Below, one piece after another: positions 13,796 to 19,766 of a stretch of 32,662 bases of DNA. The notes beneath the pieces were generated by a model. The model searched no databases. It saw only the letters and a program-made list of their open reading frames with translations, and was not told the DNA's origin. Made by a program: the position numbers and the translations under genes. Positions within the stretch are counted from its first letter, which is position 1; the number at the start of each line of letters is the position of its first letter. This stretch comes from a virus: positions 1 to 32,662 of IMG/VR virus record IMGVR_UViG_3300025276_000110, one strand, 5' to 3'.

Positions 13796-14175
13796 TACAT
13801 TATATTTTTTTTATTAACTCCTATATCTTCAAGCCATTGCCTAATTCTAATACCAGCGTGTGTATCAAAAAAAAGTGACGAACAACCTACTTTTAAATTT
13901 TGATTATAAAGTAAGTGATACATCACTATATGTTCTAAACTGTCATATTGTTTCCAGGTAGCGGTGTCGGAAGCTTTGCCATCTATTTTACCTCCTATAT
14001 ATGCTATATGCTTATAGGTTTCATTTGAGGATGGGTGCTCCGAGCTCGCTTTATACCTTGATAACTGCCCATTATAATGGACTATATCGCAAGATACTAA
14101 TAAATTATATTCTTTTTTTTCAGGTACGTAATCTTTTTCTGTACCAGTCGAATGAATAATTAAATACTCAACCAT
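13795..14175 (-). CDS. Amidase_2-like peptidoglycan amidase, C-terminus degenerate
   Basis: A 126-residue protein beginning VEYLIIHSTGT, where H8 is the first zinc ligand of N-acetylmuramoyl-L-alanine amidases. The family segment IAYIGGKIDGKASDTATWKQ at 58-76 follows. In ordinary members a GHxE/D and an (A)CPxF motif then supply the other two ligands. Here that stretch is shortened to LKVGCSSLFFDTHAGIRIRQW, with C98 and H106 as the only possible substitutes. The enzyme may therefore be altered or inactive, or act as a binding or regulatory relative of the M15 endolysin encoded 650 nt upstream. The fold is likely; activity is uncertain. Confidence 0.6.
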   Translation of the reverse strand: MVEYLIIHSTGTEKDYVPEKKEYNLLVSCDIVHYNGQLSRYKASSEHPSSNETYKHIAYIGGKIDGKASDTATWKQYDSLEHIVMYHLLYNQNLKVGCSSLFFDTHAGIRIRQWLEDIGVNKKNIM

Positions 14176-14258
14176 TATTCCTGCTCTTCCATAAACGCAT
14201 TAGCAATTACGTATATACAAACGGTTGAAAGTAATATTATTACTATGTTTTCTATCAT
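14175..14258 (-). CDS. 27-residue single-TM peptide in the lysis cassette
   Basis: A 28-codon ORF placed exactly between its neighbours: its ATG overlaps the TGA of the 59-aa gene and its TAA overlaps the ATG of the amidase-like gene. MIENIVIILLSTVCIYVIAN is one hydrophobic helix with an acidic tail (FMEEQE). It could be an antiholin, pinholin-like or accessory lysis peptide. The two perfect stop/start overlaps are the main evidence for a gene this short. Confidence 0.5.
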   Translation of the reverse strand: MIENIVIILLSTVCIYVIANAFMEEQE

Positions 14259-14434
14259 GACTTTTCTTGTATTAACTTTTCTAAGTACACAGCTAAGTCC
14301 ATTGCTTCTTCCTGTGCGTGTCTAAGCCATTGTAGTTCAGTCAGGTCTTTTCTCTCCATGGTAACACCATACTTTTTTTTACCCTTTTCAGAACGCTTTA
14401 AAATCTTATAGCATACCTGCTCTTCTATTGCCAT
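14255..14434 (-). CDS. Short MazG-like (EEAMD) phage protein, 59 aa
   Basis: A 59-codon ORF between the holin-like gene (6-nt gap) and the TM peptide (ATGA overlap). It reads KYGVTMERKDLTELQWLRHAQEEAMDLAVYLEKLI. The HAQEEAMDLAVYLEKL helix is a pattern I associate with small proteins of many phages and resembles the metal-binding ExxED helix of all-alpha NTP pyrophosphohydrolases. It holds only one of the two helices such an enzyme needs, so activity as a dimer or loss of activity are both possible. Confidence 0.6.
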   Translation of the reverse strand: MAIEEQVCYKILKRSEKGKKKYGVTMERKDLTELQWLRHAQEEAMDLAVYLEKLIQEKS

Positions 14435-14440
14435 TGTTTT

Positions 14441-14830
14441 TTATTTTTTCGAAGAACCTCCAAAAAAGAAATCGATTATAGTATTAACTTTACTAGACAT
14501 AGCACCAAAAACAGTACTAATAAAACCTATTTCGTAATCAGATAATTCTAAAGTATTCATTACAAAGTACTTAAACATGGTGTAAGATAGGAAAAAATAT
14601 GCACCCGTAAAGATAATTGCAAGAAGTTTTTGTATAATGCTATCATCAGCAAATAAATTACGTGCACTTTTACGGTCTTCTACCTCTAACTTAAACACCT
14701 CTTGTTCATGTTGTTGACCTAATTGTTCAAGTTTATTTTTAAGAACCAATCGTTCTTCGTCAGTAGTTACTACCTCGTCTATTATAGTAGATGCTTGACC
14801 TACTAGTTTACTTATTATATTTTTAAACAT
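14441..14830 (-). CDS. Holin (3TM-holin-like)
   Basis: I choose ATG 14828-14830, which overlaps the stop of the endolysin gene (ATGTTTAA), rather than the ORF edge at 14905. This gives 129 aa. The N-terminal half has the pattern VVTTDEERLVLKNKLEQLGQQHEQEV...EVEDRKSARN, typical of the GTA/3TM holin group. Two clear hydrophobic segments follow, at about residues 66-92 and 100-122, and the end is SSKK. It would form the inner-membrane lesions that let the endolysin out. The immediate upstream neighbour encoding an M15 peptidase supports this. Confidence 0.7.
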   Translation of the reverse strand: MFKNIISKLVGQASTIIDEVVTTDEERLVLKNKLEQLGQQHEQEVFKLEVEDRKSARNLFADDSIIQKLLAIIFTGAYFFLSYTMFKYFVMNTLELSDYEIGFISTVFGAMSSKVNTIIDFFFGGSSKK

Positions 14831-15278
14831 CTGCGTATTTGTATTTAGTGTCTCCATCCTCATCTTTGTAGGCTTCGAGTACTTGGTTTCTATTATTAAC
14901 TCCAACTAAAGATATGTGTATCCATGCAAAGTCAAACTCATTAATCATCTGGTCAAATTCTAATCCAGAACTTAGTATCCAATCATATATAACTTTGTTA
15001 TCCATTTTACCATCAGCCCAAAATTGTATATCTAATGCCTGACCTTTACAATGCTGGCTTTTTCTACTACCACCAATAGCTCGATTTAAATCTTTTCCTC
15101 TGTATCCACTACTTATACGTATTGGCCCTATAGCATCTCGCATAGTCTGTATAAGATTGTTAATCAATAAACTCATGTTCGCTAAATGTTTATCATTAGG
15201 CTCGTTATCTATACCTAATCGTTTAGCTGTGTTGCTGTGCGTTATTTCAGACAATGCAAAGTTTTTACTTAATTTCAT
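14823..15278 (-). CDS. Peptidase M15 endolysin (D-Ala-D-Ala / L-Ala-D-Glu-type)
   Basis: A 151-residue zinc peptidase of the M15_3 family. Ligands are H76 and D83 (SRKSQHCKGQALDI) and H121 (AWIHISL). SSGYRGKDLNRAIGG at 56-70 is the family's conserved stretch before the first ligand. No signal peptide is present, so it depends on the adjacent holin for export. All catalytic residues are intact, making it the most likely main endolysin. It cuts peptide cross-bridges of peptidoglycan. Confidence 0.85.
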   Translation of the reverse strand: MKLSKNFALSEITHSNTAKRLGIDNEPNDKHLANMSLLINNLIQTMRDAIGPIRISSGYRGKDLNRAIGGSRKSQHCKGQALDIQFWADGKMDNKVIYDWILSSGLEFDQMINEFDFAWIHISLVGVNNRNQVLEAYKDEDGDTKYKYADV

Positions 15279-15279
15279 C

Positions 15280-15399
15280 TTAAGAATGTGTTAGAATTAT
15301 AAATCCTATTATATAACATAATACCATAGTTGTCCAAAAAAATGCAATGGCTATAGTAGATTTATGTAACTTGTTTAAGTTTGTTTTTATTTTTTTCAT
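15280..15399 (-). CDS. 39-residue single-TM peptide in the lysis cassette
   Basis: A 40-codon ORF whose ATG overlaps the stop of the thioredoxin-like gene and which ends just before the endolysin start. A basic N-terminus (MKKIKTNLNKLHKS) is followed by one hydrophobic helix (TIAIAFFWTTMVLCYIIGFIIL). Orientation N-in is expected. It may be a second holin-type or regulatory membrane peptide. Confidence 0.5.
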   Translation of the reverse strand: MKKIKTNLNKLHKSTIAIAFFWTTMVLCYIIGFIILTHS

Positions 15400-15767
15400 T
15401 AGTGAAACTTACTAAATGTTATATCGTCTATTGAATTTTGTACTTTTTTTTTATTAGCATTTAACTGTAACATAATGTTAGAGATAAATCTCTTTTCTTC
15501 AGTACCATTGTTTAATACAACAACTGTAGGCACAGAAGTAATGCTAAATTTTTTTTGTATTGATGAATGCTTTACTATGTCTACCCTGTACACATCGCAA
15601 TCTTTTAACGCAGGTAAAAAATCAACTTGATTACCTTTATTCCATTCAGCCCAAAACTCAATTACCACTGTTCCTTTAGAAGTTTTAGAATCAAAAGTGT
15701 TAGTAGAAATAAAGTCTTGAGCGTGGGTAATCAGGGGGAGTAGTAATATGTATACAAGCTTATTCAT
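15399..15767 (-). CDS. Exported thioredoxin-fold protein lacking the CxxC motif
   Basis: A 122-residue protein with a signal peptide (MNKLVYILLLPLITHAQ, likely cut after Ala16). A thioredoxin domain follows: VVIEFWAEW at 34-42, VDIVKHSSIQKKFSITSVPTVVVLNNG at 62-88, and the cis-Pro P80 preceded by Val. The WCxxC active site is W42-N43-K44-G45-N46, so both cysteines are Asn and it cannot act as a classical oxidoreductase. It lies between a TM/coiled-coil protein and a TM peptide in the lysis cassette, so a periplasmic binding or chaperone role in lysis or envelope modification is plausible but unproven. Confidence 0.7.
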   Translation of the reverse strand: MNKLVYILLLPLITHAQDFISTNTFDSKTSKGTVVIEFWAEWNKGNQVDFLPALKDCDVYRVDIVKHSSIQKKFSITSVPTVVVLNNGTEEKRFISNIMLQLNANKKKVQNSIDDITFSKFH

Positions 15768-16038
15768 AAAGTTTTTGCTTGATGAGCTTCAAATCATCTT
15801 TGATTTCAGTTACATCTTCCTGTGTAGACATTATAGTTTGTCTAATTAGCTGGTCTTTCATGTCAAACTCAACTCGACTTATTTCAGGGTCTAATGGTTC
15901 GGGTAAAGCTCTAGCTTCTGCTATATCATTTTGTAATGTAAACCACATTGCACACAAAGTTGCTATTAGTGTAGCTATACCAGCTAACGTTTTTAAACTT
16001 ACTTGTACTTCTGTATCTTCACTAATTTTAGTAGCCAT
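15760..16038 (-). CDS. Membrane-anchored coiled-coil protein (holin- or spanin-like)
   Basis: A 92-residue protein with one transmembrane segment (LAGIATLIATLCAMWFTL, about residues 17-35). An Asp/Glu/Pro linker and a C-terminal helix with heptad spacing (STQEDVTEIKDDLKLIKQKL) follow. Small proteins of this design are common beside phage lysis genes. An inner-membrane spanin or holin accessory would look like this. It overlaps the thioredoxin-like gene by 8 nt. Confidence 0.6.
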   Translation of the reverse strand: MATKISEDTEVQVSLKTLAGIATLIATLCAMWFTLQNDIAEARALPEPLDPEISRVEFDMKDQLIRQTIMSTQEDVTEIKDDLKLIKQKLYE

Positions 16039-16039
16039 G

Positions 16040-17104
16040 TTAGAATATTAAATAATTTATTCCTGTTTTCAATTCATAAGACGGTAAACCCCAAAACTTT
16101 AAGTGTTTACCCTCTACGAATATACTAAAATGTCTGTTAAAATTCACACCAAATATTAAACCTGTATCCCATTCTTTTTGTGATGAGTTTCTTTGATATG
16201 AAAAATTAGTCAAGCCTTTATGTATAGGGTATACAGAACCCCAAGCATGTAGCCAGTAATTTTTTTTGTATAAATAATAGTCTAATCCTAAAACTGCCGA
16301 CACCTCTTGTTGAAGACCTAAATCGTCGAGTATGCGTTTATTGTAGTTGTTTACTGCATTACCAAAATGATACTTATAAAACTCGTTATCACTACCCGCT
16401 ATCCACTCAGGCCCATTATCAGTAACTTGCATCCATATACCATTTGATGTAGGTAAATACATTTCACTAATAGCAAACTCTTCCCAAGTACCTTCGTAAT
16501 CATCCATAGGATTAAAACCATACACAGGATGTGAACGATGGGCTACGCCAAAAGTAAAGTCCAAACTACCAAAACTTTTGCGTAACCTAACCTCGCCCAA
16601 TGAATACTTTAAATTTATTAACTCATTATTAACATAATTAGCTTTAGCTGTAAATATATTAGATATGTATCTAATATTGTATTCTTGTTGAGATACTTCA
16701 ATTCCATTGTTTCTTACAAAAGAATATTGAAATAGATATTCGAGCCCAGGAGCGTTAGAGATTGTAGCGTAATCGCTAGCCTCGTGTTCATTACCTGTGT
16801 AAAAATTGTTTTGTTTTCTTTGATAATCAAACCTTGCTATCTTACGAAGTCCAATGGTTATAATTAAATTTGGGTCATTAATCTGTGTAGTTTCAACAAG
16901 CTCTCCGTCTACAAAATTACTTACGTGCTCCCAAGGATTGGTAGGTAGTACACCTTCTACTTCAAATCTAGTAGGCATTATCTGTGGAGTACCTGTCGAA
17001 TAACTTGCATATAAAGTGCTAAACCTAAGTACATCTAATTGCCCATAAACATTATGCACATTCATTAATGCAACAATATATAGTAACTTTTTTAACACTT
17101 CCAT
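16040..17104 (-). CDS. Outer-membrane beta-barrel-like protein with signal peptide
   Basis: A 354-residue protein with a signal peptide (MEVLKKLLYIVALMNVHNVYG, then Q) and many short amphipathic strands rich in Tyr, Phe, Trp and Gly (LEYLFQYSF, GEVRLRKSFGSLDFTFGVAH, WDTGLIFGVNF, FSIFVEGKHL). It ends in ELKTGINYLIF, with the terminal aromatic residue that the BAM machinery recognises. This points to a host outer-membrane barrel encoded by the phage. It sits directly before the lysis cassette (1-nt gap). Possible roles are superinfection exclusion, receptor masking or outer-membrane disruption at lysis. A secreted beta-rich structural protein is the main alternative. Confidence 0.65.
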   Translation of the reverse strand: MEVLKKLLYIVALMNVHNVYGQLDVLRFSTLYASYSTGTPQIMPTRFEVEGVLPTNPWEHVSNFVDGELVETTQINDPNLIITIGLRKIARFDYQRKQNNFYTGNEHEASDYATISNAPGLEYLFQYSFVRNNGIEVSQQEYNIRYISNIFTAKANYVNNELINLKYSLGEVRLRKSFGSLDFTFGVAHRSHPVYGFNPMDDYEGTWEEFAISEMYLPTSNGIWMQVTDNGPEWIAGSDNEFYKYHFGNAVNNYNKRILDDLGLQQEVSAVLGLDYYLYKKNYWLHAWGSVYPIHKGLTNFSYQRNSSQKEWDTGLIFGVNFNRHFSIFVEGKHLKFWGLPSYELKTGINYLIF

Positions 17105-17391
17105 CTTCTTCTAGCTTGCCTTATTCTGCTGTCAGGGTCATTCTTTGTTTTAGCACTACTTTTTTTAAGTTGTCCTGCTGAACGTGCACAGTATGATTTA
17201 CGTCTTCCTGCTGCCTTACTACCTTTCTTAACTTTGCCTGTAACGGCAGTTTTAAGTTTACTTCCAGGGTTCTTCTTTCTATATGCTGCAACTCCTTTCG
17301 CGGTCATTCCAGCACCAGATTTAGTAGGTCTATAATTAGCACCTTTCCCTTTAGTAGTTTTACGTATTGGTGTTTCTTTTTTTCTAGGCAT
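17092..17391 (-). CDS. Basic conserved phage protein (DUF6321-like), 99 aa
   Basis: A 99-residue Lys/Arg-rich protein with MTAKGVAAYRKKNPGSKLKT near residues 29-48, KKGSKAAGRRKSYCARSAGQ near 55-74 and a final RQARRRWKC. I recognise the pattern from a conserved small protein of aquatic tailed phages (DUF6321-like). It has a conserved Cys near residue 68 and ends in Cys. A structural, DNA-associated or processing role is possible, but the function is unknown. It overlaps the barrel gene by 13 nt and shares one base with the next basic protein. Confidence 0.7.
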   Translation of the reverse strand: MPRKKETPIRKTTKGKGANYRPTKSGAGMTAKGVAAYRKKNPGSKLKTAVTGKVKKGSKAAGRRKSYCARSAGQLKKSSAKTKNDPDSRIRQARRRWKC

Positions 17392-17591
17392 TAGTTTAGT
17401 TGTCTGTCAAAATTACACTTACAATCAACCATACCACCATTCTTATAATTCTTGGCAGTTTTTTTTGCGCGTTTAAAATTTGCGTTAGTAGGAGCTCCTT
17501 TGCTACCTTTCTTGCGCATCTTTTCTTTACTACCCGCTTTAATTCTTTTGCGTTTAGCGTGTATATTAGCGTACAAACCTTTACTAGCCAT
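17391..17591 (-). CDS. Small basic phage protein, 66 aa
   Basis: A 66-residue protein starting MASKGLYANIHAKRKRIKAG, with KGSKGAPTNANFKRAKKTAK in the middle and a short acidic/Cys end (VDCKCNFDRQLN). The GLYANIHAKRKRI...GAPT arrangement is common in aquatic phage genomes next to structural genes. The high positive charge suggests contact with nucleic acid or with the negatively charged envelope. Its stop overlaps the next ATG. Confidence 0.7.
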   Translation of the reverse strand: MASKGLYANIHAKRKRIKAGSKEKMRKKGSKGAPTNANFKRAKKTAKNYKNGGMVDCKCNFDRQLN

Positions 17592-17598
17592 AGTCTAT

Positions 17599-17766
17599 CT
17601 ATTTTTTTAATTTAGCTTTAACTGCTTTAGATAAATCTTTCATGTGAACTAATGGTTTACTAGTTTTTGTATGCGTCTTTCCTGTATGTAATTTACCGTT
17701 AGACATTTTATGACTAGCACCTTTCCATTCAGTACCATTTTTTAAATAATGTTTTACACCTTTCAT
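17599..17766 (-). CDS. Small basic phage protein, 55 aa
   Basis: A 55-codon ORF in the 180-nt space between two called genes. MKGVKHYLKNGTEWKGASHK is followed by GKLHTGKTHTKTSKPL and a Lys-rich helix. The HYLKNGTEWKG...LHTGKTHT pattern is one I associate with small conserved proteins of marine phages. It is the third basic microprotein in a row here. Confidence 0.65.
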   Translation of the reverse strand: MKGVKHYLKNGTEWKGASHKMSNGKLHTGKTHTKTSKPLVHMKDLSKAVKAKLKK

Positions 17767-17769
17767 GGT

Positions 17770-18027
17770 TTAGTTTTTATATAAAGCTACAGCATCTGCT
17801 GCATCTGCTGCATCCATAGATGTTATATCCCCAAACAGTACACACCCTCCGCTTATTAGAATAGAAGTACTTGTTACTCCGTCCATAATAAAAGTGTATG
17901 TACCATCATTTAAGAATTGACATCCAAAATATTTACCTGAAGTAGCAGTGGTTGCAGTTGCACCTTTATGTATATCAGTGCCTTTAGCAGCTGTTAATCT
18001 TGTATTTAAATCATGTATTGAAGCCAT
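17770..18027 (-). CDS. Small structural-type protein, 85 aa
   Basis: An 85-residue Thr/Ala/Gly/Ser-rich protein with beta strands (KYFGCQFLNDGTYTFIMDG, STSILISGGCVLFG) and an Ala/Asp-rich end. Composition resembles head- or tail-decoration proteins rather than enzymes. A TATATTTG box (18050-18057 on the complementary strand) lies about 22 nt before the start. No family is recognised. Confidence 0.55.
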   Translation of the reverse strand: MASIHDLNTRLTAAKGTDIHKGATATTATSGKYFGCQFLNDGTYTFIMDGVTSTSILISGGCVLFGDITSMDAADAADAVALYKN

Positions 18028-18049
18028 TGTATATTGTTTTAGTATTATT

Positions 18050-18057
18050 CAAATATA
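18050..18057 (-). promoter_or_regulatory. Possible -7 box (TATATTTG) before the 85-aa gene
   Basis: Reading the minus strand, TATATTTG matches the Bacteroidota TAnnTTTG element about 22 nt upstream of the ATG at 18027. No TTG lies at 18-23 nt spacing, so this is a half-supported promoter. Confidence 0.3.
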
Positions 18058-18065
18058 ATTCTTTT

Positions 18066-18221
18066 TTATGAACCACACGCCTCACAATCAGGGTCATCCA
18101 TATTGCACGTCTCTGGTTGGTCTGTTTCTTCTAAGTCTTTAATCCAACTATCCCAAGTAGTTCTAGCTGTTTCTTTGTTTTTCTCTTCAAAGTCTTTAAT
18201 GTTGTCCATTGTTTTATTCAT
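18066..18221 (-). CDS. Small acidic protein with Cys-rich end, 51 aa
   Basis: A 51-codon ORF overlapping the end of the upstream paralogue gene by 8 nt. A helical N-terminus (MNKTMDNIKDFEEKNKETA) leads to TWDSWIKDLEE and a C-terminal CNMDDPDCEACGS with three cysteines, which could bind a metal ion. The only other content of this 186-nt gap is the promoter-like box. No family is recognised. Confidence 0.5.
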   Translation of the reverse strand: MNKTMDNIKDFEEKNKETARTTWDSWIKDLEETDQPETCNMDDPDCEACGS

Positions 18222-19185
18222 TTATTTTTAGTTTACCGTGTATCCAAGTTGTTTGGTCTATATAAGATTCTTCGTATGGCTTTTCATGTATTAAAGTTCT
18301 ATTAGTGCCACCATCAAAATTTCCTGCAGATACATCTCCAACAAGATTGGCCATGTTACTTAAAGATTTAAAAGTGTATTTGTAATTACCTGCAGGTAGG
18401 TTAAACTTATCGTGGTTAAATTTAATTTGAAAACTATTATTACCTTCTACTCTTCCAAAAAATATATATCTATTGCCTGTGTATTCAGTAAAATCTGGGT
18501 TAGACAATAGCTCACTATTCATAAAAGAATTTTTAACTACATCTAAATTAGTAAATATATTATACAGCCAATCTCTATAATCAGGAAATTTATATATAAA
18601 TGGAAGGCCTTGAGAACTTGCTCCGCTACCTTCACCTAATTTAGTTTCTAAACGTAAACTTTTAAAATTTAAGTTTTTTATACCATAGTTACTTTGTTCT
18701 TCTTCTGTGTTTTTATGAGAAGCTTTCGACATTGCATTTGCAATAGCTTTAATTTTAATTATATGTTCAGGTAAATAAAGTTTATCGAAATCTCTTTGAT
18801 TAGTAGAATTTGTGTAATTACCACCGTTTTGAGTATTATTATCAAAATGCTGAGTTGGGTCATAGTTATCAAAATTTATGTCTGTATCAGTACCTGGAAT
18901 TACACCTCCAACCATTGACAAGTCTAAATCAGAACTACAAGCAGCAAGAACAGGGGTATCATCTTCTGTTGTTATAGTAAACAGCATAACATCTTCCCTA
19001 CCTAATGAATTTCGTTTATCACCTATAGATATTGTATCTTTATTCAAGTACGTATAAGCGTCTCTAGTAAACCCTACAAGATTACCACTTTCGTTTTTAA
19101 TTTCTAAATTAACTATAAAGTCATCTAATCGTTTAGCTGTAATGTCTACTTTTTTAGACTTGTCTGTTGTTATTTTTATAGCCAT
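18214..19185 (-). CDS. BppU-like tail/receptor-binding protein, paralogue 1
   Basis: A 323-residue protein. It starts KSKKVDITAKRLDDFIVNLEIKNESGNLV, the N-terminal strand pattern of BppU-type baseplate/tail domains, and ends GNYKYTFKSL...TTWIHGKLKINE, like the closing strand of that beta-sandwich. Compared with its two paralogues it carries about 130 extra residues in the middle, including a Gly/Asn/Thr-rich loop. It probably forms part of the tail tip or fibre attachment that contacts the host. It is separated from paralogue 2 by 2 nt. Confidence 0.6.
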   Translation of the reverse strand: MAIKITTDKSKKVDITAKRLDDFIVNLEIKNESGNLVGFTRDAYTYLNKDTISIGDKRNSLGREDVMLFTITTEDDTPVLAACSSDLDLSMVGGVIPGTDTDINFDNYDPTQHFDNNTQNGGNYTNSTNQRDFDKLYLPEHIIKIKAIANAMSKASHKNTEEEQSNYGIKNLNFKSLRLETKLGEGSGASSQGLPFIYKFPDYRDWLYNIFTNLDVVKNSFMNSELLSNPDFTEYTGNRYIFFGRVEGNNSFQIKFNHDKFNLPAGNYKYTFKSLSNMANLVGDVSAGNFDGGTNRTLIHEKPYEESYIDQTTWIHGKLKINE

Positions 19186-19187
19186 AA

Positions 19188-19760
19188 TTAATTTTTATTA
19201 ACTGTAAATTTACCTTCTATCCAAGTTGTAGAATTTTTATAATTAGATTCTGAAACAGCATTAATTGGATGTAAAACATCTTGTAAGTCAGAGACTAATT
19301 TAACATCATAACTATACACACCAAAAGGTATGTTAAAATGTACAGAAGGTATTATAATTTGCATAGAATTATTGGTAATTCTTATAGTTCTAATATCTAC
19401 AAAGTCACCTGCAGCATTATCGTTTATAGTAGGGTATATATATTCTAACATGTCTTCGTAAACAAAATTGAATAAATCTGGTAAAGTATTATATAAACTA
19501 ATTAAACCCCTTGCAAATTTTTTATTTACATCTGAAAAATTAGTTTGTTTATCAGAGGTTAATTTAGGGAGTAAATAATTGTTAGAACATATTTTAATAG
19601 GTTGATTACGTGCATCATATATAGCAAACAAAACAGTTTTATCTGTAAAGTCAAACGCACTACCACCTACATTAGTTACATCTATATTTAATTCAAAGCT
19701 ATCACCTTCTCTACAAGAGATGTCTACTTTAGTTGTTAAATCTACGTTTATCTTTGCCAT
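19188..19760 (-). CDS. BppU-like tail/receptor-binding protein, paralogue 2
   Basis: A 190-residue protein with the same frame as its paralogues: TTKVDISCREGDSFELNIDVTNVGGSAFDFTD at the start, FNIPFGVYSYDVKLV near 145-159 and STTWIEGKFTV at the end. That is a single immunoglobulin-like beta-sandwich of the kind placed at the base of tail fibres. No signal peptide or membrane segment is present. It directly follows the long tail-fibre gene, which supports assembly with it. Confidence 0.65.
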   Translation of the reverse strand: MAKINVDLTTKVDISCREGDSFELNIDVTNVGGSAFDFTDKTVLFAIYDARNQPIKICSNNYLLPKLTSDKQTNFSDVNKKFARGLISLYNTLPDLFNFVYEDMLEYIYPTINDNAAGDFVDIRTIRITNNSMQIIIPSVHFNIPFGVYSYDVKLVSDLQDVLHPINAVSESNYKNSTTWIEGKFTVNKN

Positions 19761-19766
19761 AATATT

